DNA of 64,000 nucleotides from Parasulfuritortus sp037439465. GTDB taxonomy: Bacteria; Pseudomonadota; Gammaproteobacteria; Burkholderiales; Thiobacillaceae. Under the pieces are notes generated by a model. That model did not search any database, was not told where the DNA came from, and saw only the letters and a program-made list of their open reading frames with translations. The translations under genes and the position numbers were made by a program. The stretch is taken from assembly GCA_037439465.1 (NCBI GenBank), contig JBBIVX010000010.1, positions 1-64,000 of the forward strand, given 5' to 3'. Shown here piece after piece: positions 36,140 through 45,956 of this stretch; within the stretch, counting starts at the first letter, position 1; every line of letters begins with the position of its first letter.

Positions 36140-39100
36140 TCAACGCCCGCGGTGTGCATAACGGGCCAGCGTGACGAGCAGTTCCTCTTCCTGATAGGGC
36201 TTGCCCATGTACATGTCGGCGCCCAATTCCAGGGCGTGCTGGCGATGCTTGTCCGCCGTGCGCGAGGTGATCATGACGATGGGCAGGGTGCGCAGGCGGG
36301 CATCGGCACGACAGTGGCGCAAGACCTCGAAGCCGTCCATGCGCGGCATCTCGATGTCCAGCAGCATGACCGCCGGGATCTCATCCTGGAGCGCCTCCAG
36401 CGCCTCCACGCCATCCTTCGCGGTGGCCACGCGGTAGCCCTCACGCTGCAACAGCCGGTCGGTAATCTTGCGCACGGTGAGCGAATCATCCACCACCAGT
36501 ATGCGCGGCGCCCGCTCGTCTGCCGAGGCCTCCTCCAGCATTGCGCCGGCCGTGGCGGGGGCGCGTTCCATCAGCGCGAATGGGTTGAGGATCAACGCCA
36601 CCCGGCCGTCACCCAGCACCGTCGCCCCCGCCACCCCGGCGACCCGCGCCAACTGCGGCCCTATGCCCTTGACCACCACTTCGGTATTGCCGGCCAACCT
36701 GTCCACCCGCAACGCCACCCGTTCATCGCCCGAGCGCAGCAGCAGTACCACGCGATAGCGCCCCTCGAGTGGCTTGGGCCGCTGGCCGGTCATCTCGGCC
36801 AGGGAGCGCAGCGGGAAAAACTCGCCTTCCAGCTCGAGGCGGCCGGCCGCGACCACGGCATGCCAGTCGTCGTCCGGCAGCTCTCGCACTAGCGTCACCA
36901 TGCTGGCCGGCAGGGCGTAGACTTGGTCCCCCGCCTCGATCAACACCACCTGAGCCAAGGCCAGTGTGGCAGGCAGGCGAATGGTGAAACGGGTGCCTCG
37001 GCCAGGTTCGCTTTCCAGACGAATGCGGCCGCCGATGGCGGCAATCTCATTGCGCACCACGTCGAGCCCGATACCGCGGCCGGCGACCGTCGTCACCGCC
37101 TCGGCCGTGGAGAAGCCTGGCAGGAAGAGGAAGGACTCCAATCTATCCCGACTCGTCGCCTCGCCGGGCTTGAGCCAGCCCAGGGCCTCGGCGCGGGCGC
37201 GCACCTTGTCGAGGTCGATGCCGGCACCGTCGTCGCTCAGGGTTAGCACCACGTCGCTGCCATCCTGCCTCGCCACGATGCGGATGTCGCCCGCTTCCGG
37301 CTTGCCAGCCTGGCGGCGGGCAGCCTCCGGCTCGATGCCATGAGCGACGGCGTTACGCAAAAGATGTTCGAACGGCACGATGGAACGGTCCAGCACGATG
37401 CGGTCGAGTTCGATGTCGCCGCCCTCGATGCTTAGGCGGGCGCGGCGCCCGGCATCGACCGCCGCCTGGCGGACGACACGGTGCAAGCGTTCGGCCTGGG
37501 AATTGAGCCGCACCATGCGGATCTGCATAAGCTCCTGTTGCAGGTTGCGGTTGGTGCGCGCCTGTTGCAGCAGGGCGTACTCAGCATCGGTGATCCCCGC
37601 CAGCAGCGTCTGCTGGGCGGTGGAGACGTCATCCACGCTTTCCGCCATGAGCCGGGTGAGTTCCTGCAGACGGCTGTAGCGGTCGAATTCCAGCGGGTCG
37701 AAGGGGCGCTCGTCGTTGCCGGCGAGGCGCGAGCCCATCTGGGTCTCCGCCTGCATCTCCAACTCGCGCAATTGCGAGCGCAGACGCTCGACGTTGGCGG
37801 TCAATTCCTGCGCCGCCAGCTTGTAGCCGGCCAGCGCCGTCTCGATGCGGGAACGGGTGATGCTGACCTCGCCCGCTTCGTTGATCAGCTTGTCCAGCAA
37901 ATGAGACTTGGCCTTGAAGGCCTGGCGGACCTCGGCGGCGCCTGTGCCGGCCGCGGCGTAGGCGAGCGGCACGGCCGGCGCCAGCTCGACCGACGGCGCC
38001 TCGGTGGCCGGGGCGGCCGGGCCGCGCAGCCGGTCCACCTGCTCGGCCAGGCGGTCGTAATCGACTTCCAGACTATCGAGCCAGGCGGCGGTCGGCGCCA
38101 CCTCACCCAACTCGCCCAGGCGGTTCTCCATGGCGTGAACGCTGTCGCCGAGGGTCATGGCGCCGGCCATGCGGGCGCTGCCCTTGAGGGTGTGCAGGGT
38201 ACGCTGCAGGCTTTGTTTGGCCTCGGCACTGGCCGGGTCGCCATGCCACTGACGCAGGCTCTCGCCCAGGCGGGGAAGCAGTTCCTCCGTCTCGGCCAGG
38301 AAGATGGCCAGTAGTTGCGGATCGCACTCTTCGCCGCCGGCCGTCGCGCCGGTCTCGGCGGCAGGTGGCGTCAGCGTCGCCAGAACGCCCAGGGCGGCGG
38401 GCGACGGCGGCCACGTGTGCGCAAGTATGGCCGTCAGCATTTCCTGCAAGCCGTCCAGATAGGTGCCGATGCCCTCGCCCACCGCATCGGCCAGTGGCCG
38501 TGCCTTGTCCTGCCAATCGTTGACCCAGGACTCCAGGGCATGGGCGGCCTCGGCCAGGGGGGTGAGACCGGTGGTGCGGGCGATGCCGGCGAGGGTATGC
38601 GCGGCCCGCGTGAAGTCTTCCCAGTACGCCGGCGCGGCCGCCTGCCGTAGCGCCGCCAGGCCATCGCGCAGCGCCGTCAGCCGCCCCGCCGCCTCGTCGC
38701 AAAAAATGGCAAAGAGCGGCGCGGGCAGACGGAGCTGGCCGATCTCGACCTGCTCCGGGGTCGCCTCCGGCGCGGGCGCCGCGGCGGCAGCCGGCGGCGG
38801 CATCGTGACGGCGGGTTCGCCACGCAGACGGCGGGCAAAGTCCACCAGCGCTTCCGCCTCGACATGGGCGACACCGCGCCGTTCCAATTCATCGATCCAG
38901 CCGCGGAAGTCGTTGGCGGCGGTGTCCAGGAACTCGATCATCTCGCGGTTGACGGCACGCTCGTCGCGCAGCCAAAGATTGAGGGTCTGCTCTACCTCCC
39001 AGGCCGTCTCGGCCGGCGCCGCCAGGCCGACCATGCGGCCACTGCCCTTGAGGGTATGAAAGCCGCGGCGGATATCGACAAAGGCGTTGTGGTCGAGCGG

Positions 39101-41203
39101 CGACGCGCGCAGGCGGTCAAGCAGGCCAGCCATGTTGGCCAGCACCTCCTTGGCCTCTTCGAGGAAGACCCGCAGTAGTTCGTCGTCGATTTCCCGGGCG
39201 CTGGCGGCGGCCAGTTGCTCCACAGCGGGCGCCGGTGGTGCCGCCGGGGCGACGCCCGCCAGCGTTTGCACGGCGCTCTGCACCGCCTCGGCCAAAGCCC
39301 CCTCGCGCACCAGCCGCATGGCGGAATCTGCCTGACCGCGCAAGGCGCGATCCCCCACCAGATCGGCATCGCGGGCCACCTGCGCCAGCGCCTTGCCGAG
39401 TTCCTCCCGCGCCGCCTCCTGGTCGCCAGCCACCGACAGTTGGCCGGCGGTCTCAATCAGTTTCTCCATGCTCGCGGCCAGATCCTGCTCGACGCTGGTC
39501 TCGGCGGCCTCGATGGCGGTGGAGGGCGCCAACAATCGGCGCAGGCTGGCGACATCGTCGTGGCCATCGCGCAAGCTGTCGACATAAAGCCCGAGCGTCG
39601 AGACGGCCTCTGCAATCCAGTCGAGTTCATCCGCCGAGCTGTCGTGATCGCCCTCGGTAATCAAGGCGATGCGCTCCATGCCGGCCTCTACCAGCTCGGC
39701 CGCGGTTTCCAGTTGCAGCATGTTGAAGGCCCCCTGGATCTGCTTGAGCAGGCTGGGGATGAGGGGAAGGCCGGCGCGCTCTTCACGCTTGCGGAAGAAC
39801 TTGTCGAGGATCTCTTCGACGCGATGCAGGTTGGTCTGGATTTCCTGGGTAACTTGCGCCAGCAGCAGTTTTTCCTGCGCTCGGCGCGTCATCTCATCCA
39901 GCAGCGGGCGGCTGGCGCTGCCGGCCAGCGCCCCTTCTCCCGCCACGGCGGCGCGCAGCCGTTGTGCCTGCAGGCTCGCCTGCTCGCCGAAATCGTGGCC
40001 CAGAGTGGCGTGGTTGTCGGCGACGTGCTGAAGCAGCAGCAGGGCCGTGGCCATCTCCAGTTGCAGGGCCTCGTTGCGCACCGCCTCCTCACTACCTCCG
40101 AGGTCGCCGACCAGTGCCCGCACGGTGGCCGCCAAGTCGCCGACAGGCGGTGACTTGAGCCCGCTCACGGCCGCGTCGATTTGGCCTGCGGCCTCGTTGA
40201 GCGGCGCCAGGCTGTCCTGGCGGCCGGCAGACAGACGCATCCATTGCTCCTTGGCCTTGGCCACGGCCTCACGCAGAGTGGCGAGCGCCGCCTGCACGGC
40301 ATCGCCGCCAACCGCGCCGGTGGCGGCAGCGGCAGCCGGACGGTAGCGATCAAGGGCAAACAACGTCCGCACTTCGGCCGCCCTGCCGTCCGGCGAGGTA
40401 GCCTGCATCTGGTAATAGAGCACGTCGCGGTATAGCCGCTCGGCCAACTGCCGCGATCCTTCCATGAGACGACGGATCTGCAGGTCGAGACGGCCCAGCA
40501 GCCGTTTCAGCCAGATGTCCTGGGTCAGGTTGTCACGGCGTATGGCCTCGATCAGACCCACCGCCGCCCACCAGAAGGTGTATTGCGCGGGGCCGGAAGC
40601 CAGGAGCTCGACAGCGCGCAAAGCCTCGTCCATGAGTGCCAGTCCGGCCTGGGCATCGCCATGACCGAGGTATTGCACAAGCCCTTTCTGATATTTGGTC
40701 CGCGCCGCGCGCAAGGCCCGCTCCAAAGCGGCCGCATCCAGGGGCAGTTGAGGGGCGGCACGTTGCGCCAGGGCACCCAGATCCGGGTAGAAGAGGTCAC
40801 TGGGAGCGGCCTCGGCGCCACGCTGCTGCTGCAATGCCGTGTAGACGGGCTGCAAGGCCAGCTCGGTATTGGGCAACCCCGCCAGGAGCCCATCGAGATA
40901 GCCCTGCATGGCACGCAAGGCCTGCAGGGCCAGGTTGCGGCAGTCCTGAGTGCGCAGCGTCGGCCTGTCCTGCATCTCCGCCAACAGGCCCTCGAGGCTG
41001 TTGCCCACCTGATAGACGCCCTGAAGATCGACGATCTGCAGGGCGCCGCATACCTGATGCAAATGGGTCATGGCGGCCTTGAGCGGCGTCGTGTCGTCGC
41101 CTCTGCAGCCCTTGAGCTGCTCCGTCGCGGCATTGAGGCTGTTGTCGATCTCCGCCTTTACCCAGCGGAGGGCGCTCAAGTCGAAATCGTTAAGGCCGTT
41201 CAC
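36140..41203 (-). CDS. chpA: Chemosensory hybrid histidine kinase ChpA/PilL
   Basis: A kinase of about 1687 residues controlling type IV pili. It has several Hpt-like domains, three with clear motifs: FHTLKGSGRMVGL, AAHTLAGIARTTGL and LHTLKGSARMAGA. Then come a CheA-type ATPase (HLLRNAVAHGIEPEAARR, DDGAGIDLDKV, GRGIGLDVVRNEI), a CheW-like domain and a C-terminal receiver with Asp in MLLDIEMPRMDG. The open frame reaches 41389 inside pilJ, but a GTG at 41203, 13 bases after the pilJ stop, is the more likely start. No pilK or pilL-chpB-like methylation genes lie in this operon. Confidence 0.88.
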   Translation of the reverse strand: MNGLNDFDLSALRWVKAEIDNSLNAATEQLKGCRGDDTTPLKAAMTHLHQVCGALQIVDLQGVYQVGNSLEGLLAEMQDRPTLRTQDCRNLALQALRAMQGYLDGLLAGLPNTELALQPVYTALQQQRGAEAAPSDLFYPDLGALAQRAAPQLPLDAAALERALRAARTKYQKGLVQYLGHGDAQAGLALMDEALRAVELLASGPAQYTFWWAAVGLIEAIRRDNLTQDIWLKRLLGRLDLQIRRLMEGSRQLAERLYRDVLYYQMQATSPDGRAAEVRTLFALDRYRPAAAAATGAVGGDAVQAALATLREAVAKAKEQWMRLSAGRQDSLAPLNEAAGQIDAAVSGLKSPPVGDLAATVRALVGDLGGSEEAVRNEALQLEMATALLLLQHVADNHATLGHDFGEQASLQAQRLRAAVAGEGALAGSASRPLLDEMTRRAQEKLLLAQVTQEIQTNLHRVEEILDKFFRKREERAGLPLIPSLLKQIQGAFNMLQLETAAELVEAGMERIALITEGDHDSSADELDWIAEAVSTLGLYVDSLRDGHDDVASLRRLLAPSTAIEAAETSVEQDLAASMEKLIETAGQLSVAGDQEAAREELGKALAQVARDADLVGDRALRGQADSAMRLVREGALAEAVQSAVQTLAGVAPAAPPAPAVEQLAAASAREIDDELLRVFLEEAKEVLANMAGLLDRLRASPLDHNAFVDIRRGFHTLKGSGRMVGLAAPAETAWEVEQTLNLWLRDERAVNREMIEFLDTAANDFRGWIDELERRGVAHVEAEALVDFARRLRGEPAVTMPPPAAAAAPAPEATPEQVEIGQLRLPAPLFAIFCDEAAGRLTALRDGLAALRQAAAPAYWEDFTRAAHTLAGIARTTGLTPLAEAAHALESWVNDWQDKARPLADAVGEGIGTYLDGLQEMLTAILAHTWPPSPAALGVLATLTPPAAETGATAGGEECDPQLLAIFLAETEELLPRLGESLRQWHGDPASAEAKQSLQRTLHTLKGSARMAGAMTLGDSVHAMENRLGELGEVAPTAAWLDSLEVDYDRLAEQVDRLRGPAAPATEAPSVELAPAVPLAYAAAGTGAAEVRQAFKAKSHLLDKLINEAGEVSITRSRIETALAGYKLAAQELTANVERLRSQLRELEMQAETQMGSRLAGNDERPFDPLEFDRYSRLQELTRLMAESVDDVSTAQQTLLAGITDAEYALLQQARTNRNLQQELMQIRMVRLNSQAERLHRVVRQAAVDAGRRARLSIEGGDIELDRIVLDRSIVPFEHLLRNAVAHGIEPEAARRQAGKPEAGDIRIVARQDGSDVVLTLSDDGAGIDLDKVRARAEALGWLKPGEATSRDRLESFLFLPGFSTAEAVTTVAGRGIGLDVVRNEIAAIGGRIRLESEPGRGTRFTIRLPATLALAQVVLIEAGDQVYALPASMVTLVRELPDDDWHAVVAAGRLELEGEFFPLRSLAEMTGQRPKPLEGRYRVVLLLRSGDERVALRVDRLAGNTEVVVKGIGPQLARVAGVAGATVLGDGRVALILNPFALMERAPATAGAMLEEASADERAPRILVVDDSLTVRKITDRLLQREGYRVATAKDGVEALEALQDEIPAVMLLDIEMPRMDGFEVLRHCRADARLRTLPIVMITSRTADKHRQHALELGADMYMGKPYQEEELLVTLARYAHRGR

Positions 41204-41216
41204 GCGGAGACGCCCG

Positions 41217-43310
41217 TCAAAGAGTGAAGCCGGACACCGAAACGCGCAGCTCATCCGCCATCTCGCCCAGTTTGCCGGTGGCCTCCGCGCTCTGGCGCGC
41301 GCCGGTGGCGGCCTGCTCGGTCTGACCGAGGATGTGGCGCATATTGTCGGCGATGCGGGAGGCCGTTTCAGCCTGGTTGCGGGTGGCATCGGAGATGCTT
41401 TGGATCAGTTGCGCCAGCTCGGCCGACACCGACTCGATGTCATGCAGGGAGTGGCCGGCGACGTCGGACAGCGTGGCCCCATCGACGACGCCGCGGGTGC
41501 TGACCTCCATGGCGTTGATGGCATCCTGGGTATCGCTCTGGATGGTCTTGACGATGGCGCCGATACGGCGGGTGGCCTGACTGGAGCGTTCCGCCAGGCG
41601 CTGCACCTCCTCCGCCACCACCGAGAAGCCCCGCCCCGCCTCGCCGGCGGCGGCGGCCTGAATGGCGGCGTTGAGGGCCAGGACATTGGTCTGTTCGGTA
41701 ATATCGGAGATCAGCTCGACGATCTCGCCGATCTCCTGCGAGGATTCGCCCAGTCGTTTGATCCGCTTGGACGTCTCCTGGATCTGGTCGCGGATGGCAT
41801 TCATGCCGGCTATGGAATTGCGCACCGAAGCGCCGCCTTCGCGGGCCAGTTGCAGCGATTTCTCGGACACCTGGGCCGACTCGGCGGCATTGCGGGAGAC
41901 CTGATTGACCGATTCCGACATGAAGTTCACCGACTCCGTGGCGACGCCGATCTCTTCGGATTGCTGCTCGGCCGAGGCCAGCATCGTCTCCGACAACTGC
42001 CGGGTCTCGGCGGTGGCCGTGGTGACCTGATCCACCGCGCGGTTGACGTTTTCCACCAGCGTGCGCAATTCCTCGATAGCGAAGTTCACCGAGTCGGCAA
42101 TGGCGCCGGTGATGTCTTCGGTCACCGTGGCACGCACGGTAAGGTTGCCTTCGGCAAGATCGCCCATCTCATTGAGCAGGCGCAGGATAGCCTCCTGGTT
42201 GCGGCGGTTTTCCTGGGCCGCGGCCTCGGCGCGGCGGCGCGATTCGGCGACGTTGGCCAACGCCAGCATGACCATACCGGCGAAGGCGATCAGGCCAAAC
42301 AGGACGGCGAGGGTAAGCGGCAACCAGGCGCCCGCTGTTTCATACGCGGCGGTCAGCTTGCCAGTCATCGTCAACAACTGCTCACTCTCGTCGAACAGCT
42401 CGCGCGCCGACCGCTTGGCCTCAACCAACTGCGGCATCTTCTCGAGTATCTGATTGATCTGGCCGGCGAAGGCGGCGAAAGCCTCTTTCAATTCCAGCAG
42501 CTTTTCCCGGGCGGAGGCATCGCCGACGGCGGCGATACCCAATTCCGCATTGCCTTCGAGCATGCCGTTCAACACCTCGCCGAAAGTCTTGGCGTCCTGC
42601 GCCAACTGATAGGCCGCCTCGAGGTTAATGACGTCTCCCGAAATCAAGGTGTTGGCATTCTTCGCCATGCGCTGGGTCCACAGCGCCTGTTGGTTGGCAT
42701 ACGCCAGGAGCCGGCCGCTGCCCGCCGGCAGCAGGGCGGCTACCTGTTCGGTGAGGTCCAACAGCTCGGCGTTGCGGACGTTGATCTGGGCTATGCCTTG
42801 ACCCAAGCCAATCAGGGCATTCTCGTGCGTCAACAACGCCTCGATATCCTTGTTCGAAGTCAACCAGCGTTTTTTCAGGGCGGCGAGGTCGCCTTGCAGG
42901 ACGAGTGGTGAACTCGGCACGGTGACGCCGCCCTCGATCAGCGTCTTCAGGCCGCTGGCAAAGCCTTGCTGGCCTTCCTTGAGCTGCGCGAAGGCGGCCT
43001 TGTTACCGACAGCCGCCTGCTGCGCGGTCTTGGCATTGCGCTGGGAGAGCATCTGCAGCTTGGTGGAAATTTCCACGTATTCGGCTTGATTGCCCACCCT
43101 GACGACATAAAAGACGATGGACGCCACGGTCAGGATGACCGCCACCAGCAGCCCCAGGAACAGCGTCTGATTGCGCTGCGCCGGAGACAACCCCCTGAAG
43201 CCGGGGAGTGTCGCCAAATCCAGATTGGCCGCCTTGTCCAGCCAGCCAGGCCCGAGCCATGCCCGCCAACCTTCGAGCCGTTGTGCCAGATTGACACCGC
43301 TGTTCCCCAT
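41217..43310 (-). CDS. pilJ: Type IV pilus methyl-accepting chemoreceptor PilJ
   Basis: A 697-residue chemoreceptor. An N-terminal membrane helix (TLFLGLLVAVILTVASIVFYVV) and a second near 330 (LPLTLAVLFGLIAFAGMVML) flank a periplasmic domain with PilJ-type helices. A HAMP region and signalling coiled coil follow, with the hairpin tip EEVQRLAERSSQATRRIGAI region. I chose the ATG at 43310 because AGGAGG precedes it at eight-base spacing. It passes signals through PilI to ChpA. Confidence 0.92.
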   Translation of the reverse strand: MGNSGVNLAQRLEGWRAWLGPGWLDKAANLDLATLPGFRGLSPAQRNQTLFLGLLVAVILTVASIVFYVVRVGNQAEYVEISTKLQMLSQRNAKTAQQAAVGNKAAFAQLKEGQQGFASGLKTLIEGGVTVPSSPLVLQGDLAALKKRWLTSNKDIEALLTHENALIGLGQGIAQINVRNAELLDLTEQVAALLPAGSGRLLAYANQQALWTQRMAKNANTLISGDVINLEAAYQLAQDAKTFGEVLNGMLEGNAELGIAAVGDASAREKLLELKEAFAAFAGQINQILEKMPQLVEAKRSARELFDESEQLLTMTGKLTAAYETAGAWLPLTLAVLFGLIAFAGMVMLALANVAESRRRAEAAAQENRRNQEAILRLLNEMGDLAEGNLTVRATVTEDITGAIADSVNFAIEELRTLVENVNRAVDQVTTATAETRQLSETMLASAEQQSEEIGVATESVNFMSESVNQVSRNAAESAQVSEKSLQLAREGGASVRNSIAGMNAIRDQIQETSKRIKRLGESSQEIGEIVELISDITEQTNVLALNAAIQAAAAGEAGRGFSVVAEEVQRLAERSSQATRRIGAIVKTIQSDTQDAINAMEVSTRGVVDGATLSDVAGHSLHDIESVSAELAQLIQSISDATRNQAETASRIADNMRHILGQTEQAATGARQSAEATGKLGEMADELRVSVSGFTL

Positions 43311-43344
43311 ATTCACCGCCTCCTGAAGCAAAAATCCGGTTACG

Positions 43345-43857
43345 CTAAGCCGCCACCTGCAAAAAGCGCGGGTCCGCCAACAATCGCTCGATGCTGATCT
43401 CCGTCCAGACGAGACCGGCTGGATCCTGGTAGGTCGCCAGCACCCAGGGAGCGGCGCTGGAGTCGAGCGGCTGCCGTTTCATGCTGGCCGTATTGCGCAG
43501 ACCCAGTGCCTGGTCGATGCGCACGGCGGCATGGGCGCCAAAGCGGGCATGGGCCAGCAGCAGACGGTTTTCTGTCTGCGCCGCGGGCTCGGCCAGACCA
43601 AGGAAGGAGCCGAGATCGGTGCAGCCGAAAATCGTGCCACGTACGCCGGCGGCGCCGAGAAACCAGGGCTGGGTCCACGGCGCCCGGCTGAAGCGGTCGA
43701 CCGACACCACCTCGCTGACCTGATCGAGGCCGGTCAGCCAGTGCCGGCCCGCGGCGATGAAGCCCAGCCGCGCCGACTCGGCGTCTGGCCTGGCTCCACC
43801 CTTGAGCCGTTCCGCCAGGCGTGTCTGAAAGTCGCTAAGGTTCACTCGCTCTTGCAT
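43345..43857 (-). CDS. pilI: CheW-like adaptor PilI
   Basis: A 170-residue CheW-domain adaptor coupling PilJ to the ChpA kinase. The CheW fold spans most of the protein (GFIAAGRHWLTGLDQVSEVV, AAGVRGTIFGCTDLGSFLGL, AVRIDQALGLRNT). Its position between pilH and pilJ is the same as in Pseudomonas pilGHIJ. It starts six bases after the pilH stop. Confidence 0.9.
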   Translation of the reverse strand: MQERVNLSDFQTRLAERLKGGARPDAESARLGFIAAGRHWLTGLDQVSEVVSVDRFSRAPWTQPWFLGAAGVRGTIFGCTDLGSFLGLAEPAAQTENRLLLAHARFGAHAAVRIDQALGLRNTASMKRQPLDSSAAPWVLATYQDPAGLVWTEISIERLLADPRFLQVAA

Positions 43858-43863
43858 GCGTCC

Positions 43864-44229
43864 TCAGCCCAATGCCTTGATCTTTTCCAGCAAGGGCTCC
43901 GCCTGTATGGGCTTGACCAGATAGGCGGCCGCCCCCTGACGCAGACCCCAGACGCGGTCCGTCTCCTGGCCCTTGGTGGTGCACATGATCACCGGGATAT
44001 GCTTGGTGGCGGCATCCCTGGACAACATGCGGGTCGCCTGGTAGCCATTGAGCCCCGGCATCACCACGTCCATGAGGATAAGGTCGGGGGCCGTCGTCCT
44101 GGCCTTGGCGATACCCTCGTCGCCATTGTCGGCGGTGTCGGCCTCGAAGCCATTGCGCCGCAGAATGTCGACGAGATAAAACCGCTCGGTCGGCGAATCG
44201 TCCACAACCAGCACCTTGCGAATTGGCAT
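43864..44229 (-). CDS. pilH: Response regulator PilH
   Basis: A 121-residue single-domain receiver. The phosphoacceptor Asp is in LILMDVVMPGLNGYQ near residue 52, the acidic pair is VVDDSPTERF, and the conserved lysine is in YLVKPIQ. The ATG at 44229 shares one base with the pilG stop (TGATG), so translation is coupled. In Pseudomonas PilH opposes PilG in setting pilus extension and retraction. Confidence 0.92.
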   Translation of the reverse strand: MPIRKVLVVDDSPTERFYLVDILRRNGFEADTADNGDEGIAKARTTAPDLILMDVVMPGLNGYQATRMLSRDAATKHIPVIMCTTKGQETDRVWGLRQGAAAYLVKPIQAEPLLEKIKALG

Positions 44230-44666
44230 CAACGCACCCCCGCCTTACCGCCGCGATGACGGCGTACCGCCGCCACCAGGGCCTCCTTGGAAAAGGGTTT
44301 GGTCAGATATTCGTCGGACCCCACCAGACGACCGCGCGCCCGGTCGAACAAGCCATCCTTGGAGGACAGCATGATCACCGGAGTGTCGCGCAGCCGGCTG
44401 TTTTTCTTGATCAGGGCGCAGGTCTGGTAGCCGTCCAGGCGGGGCATCATGATGTCAACGAAGATGATGTCGGGGCGATGGTCGGTGATCTTGGCCAGGG
44501 CATCGAAGCCGTCTTCCGCCAGGATCACCTCGCAGCCGGCCTGCAGCAGAAATATCTCGGCGCTGCGCCGGATGGTGTTGCTGTCGTCGATAACCATGAC
44601 CTTGGCGCCTTTCAGGTCCGTCTTGCCTGCCTCGGTCGTCGCCGCGCCGGCCGTCGTTTCGCTCAT
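44229..44666 (-). CDS. pilG: Response regulator PilG
   Basis: A 145-residue receiver with an N-terminal extension of about 20 residues. The phosphoacceptor Asp is in IIFVDIMMPRLDGYQ near 72, and the lysine is in YLTKPFSKEA. The ATG at 44666 overlaps the stop of the preceding periplasmic gene as TGATG; longer readings from 44804 lie inside that gene and are rejected. It is the output regulator of the Chp system. Confidence 0.92.
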   Translation of the reverse strand: MSETTAGAATTEAGKTDLKGAKVMVIDDSNTIRRSAEIFLLQAGCEVILAEDGFDALAKITDHRPDIIFVDIMMPRLDGYQTCALIKKNSRLRDTPVIMLSSKDGLFDRARGRLVGSDEYLTKPFSKEALVAAVRRHRGGKAGVR

Positions 44667-45841
44667 CAGCCCCCCCGCTCGATCGGATAGCCGGCGGCCT
44701 TCCAGGCCGGCAGGCCGGTACGGAACCAGTACACCCGCTTGAAACCACGCTTCACCATGTAACGGGCGGCCTTGTAGCTGTACCAGCACTCGGCGCCATT
44801 GCACTGGAAGATCATGGGTGCGTTCTTGTCCTGGGGCAGCTTCGTCAGGTCGAACTTGTCGACGGCGTCGTCATATTCCGTTTCCTTCGGGCTGTTGAGG
44901 ACATAGGGCACGTGCCGGGCGCCGACGATGTGGCCCTCACGGTAATGGCTGGGCGGCCGCACGTCGTAGAGCGGCACCTTTTCGGCCATCAGTTTTTTCA
45001 CCTGCTCGGCGGTAAGAATGGTGGCGCCGGGCAGCACCTCTGGGGTATAGAAGCCGCGCACCGAGACCCGCTCGAAGTCGGGTGTGTCAGCCGGGTCGAA
45101 GGCGCCCATGCCGGCACCTTTCAGCCTGGCCGCGAGACCCGCATCGAGACCGACGAAGGCGCGCTGCACACGCTCGGCCAGCGCCCCGCCCAACCGGCCG
45201 CTGACCACCACACCGGCCAGCGGCACGGGATCGTATGCCCGCACCAGCAAGGCGCCGGGGTGTTGCCCCAACCAGGTCTTGGCCGCGGCTTCCTTCATGG
45301 CCGCGATCTCGGCCTGACCGATGTCCAGGGTATAGAGCACTGCGCCGTAGCGACCGACATGGGTCACCTGGCGGAAATAACTGCGCGGCGAAAGTCCGGC
45401 CGCATTGAACTCGCCCTTGACGATGACGCTGACCAACGACTCCGGATGCGGCAGAACGAGGCTCTTGCCTTTGGCCTTGTCAAACGACTTGACGCCGCTG
45501 CCCTGCGTCGCCACCAGCACCACACGGGTCTCTTCTTCCGTCCTGGCCACGGGCTTGTAGCCATGGCGCATGGCCTGGCCGACGATCTGCGAGGGCGCCA
45601 GCAGGATGTCGTAACTGCCCTGGCGGACATGCTCGCCCACCCGCTCGGCGTTTTGTGTCATGACCAGTTTTACGGTTTTGCCCAGGGCCTGGCCGAGATA
45701 ACGCGCCAGGTCGTTGAAGGTGCTTTGCACGCGCACATGGTCGCGTTCCTGGTCGTAGTCCAGGGTCACATTCAGGGTCAAGCCGGCGGCCGCCGCGTTT
45801 GTCGCCAGCAGCGCGCCCAGCAACCACCAAAACCGGCGCAT
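44666..45841 (-). CDS. Periplasmic PhnD-like binding protein fused to rhodanese
   Basis: A 391-residue exported protein with a signal peptide of about 19 residues (LLGALLATNAAAAG). Residues 22-270 resemble the PhnD-type substrate-binding fold (TFNDLARYLGQALGKTVKLV, GSYDILLAPSQIVGQAM). Residues 280-391 are a rhodanese domain (VPLYDVRPPSHYREGHIVGARHVPY) whose loop reads FQCNGAECWYS, giving a candidate sulfur-accepting cysteine and a second one five residues later. It overlaps pilG by one base and heads the pilGHIJ-chpA operon. It may sense a ligand for PilJ or move sulfur; both are inferred. Confidence 0.82.
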   Translation of the reverse strand: MRRFWWLLGALLATNAAAAGLTLNVTLDYDQERDHVRVQSTFNDLARYLGQALGKTVKLVMTQNAERVGEHVRQGSYDILLAPSQIVGQAMRHGYKPVARTEEETRVVLVATQGSGVKSFDKAKGKSLVLPHPESLVSVIVKGEFNAAGLSPRSYFRQVTHVGRYGAVLYTLDIGQAEIAAMKEAAAKTWLGQHPGALLVRAYDPVPLAGVVVSGRLGGALAERVQRAFVGLDAGLAARLKGAGMGAFDPADTPDFERVSVRGFYTPEVLPGATILTAEQVKKLMAEKVPLYDVRPPSHYREGHIVGARHVPYVLNSPKETEYDDAVDKFDLTKLPQDKNAPMIFQCNGAECWYSYKAARYMVKRGFKRVYWFRTGLPAWKAAGYPIERGG

Positions 45842-45897
45842 GCCATCTCCTCGTGCTTATCCGGCCGGTTCCATGCCCGGCCGCGACGTTATCTAAA

Positions 45898-45918
45898 ATC
45901 CCAGAATTCCTGTGGGAT
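45898..45918. promoter_or_regulatory. Palindrome in the divergent region before thiD
   Basis: ATCCCA (45898-45903) and TGGGAT (45913-45918) form a perfect six-base inverted repeat around a nine-base centre. It lies between the divergent starts of the PhnD-rhodanese gene and thiD, inside AT-rich sequence that includes -10-like TAAAAT and GATAAT stretches. It is a candidate operator. No thiamine riboswitch consensus is visible. Confidence 0.3.
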
Positions 45919-45956
45919 AATTCATTTTGCTACATTTGTACCATGAGTGCCAACCC

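Noticed and set aside
36140..41389. The full open frame for ChpA starting at 41389.
   Set aside because: The first 62 codons lie inside pilJ in another frame and encode a Pro/Arg-rich sequence typical of shadow reading; the GTG at 41203 is preferred.
44229..44804. A longer PilG beginning at 44804.
   Set aside because: The extension overlaps the rhodanese domain of the upstream gene; the TGATG junction at 44666 fits coupling.
45842..45956. A thiamine pyrophosphate riboswitch before thiD.
   Set aside because: I could not find the conserved THI-box CUGAGA and ACCUGAUC-like elements in this short AT-rich region.
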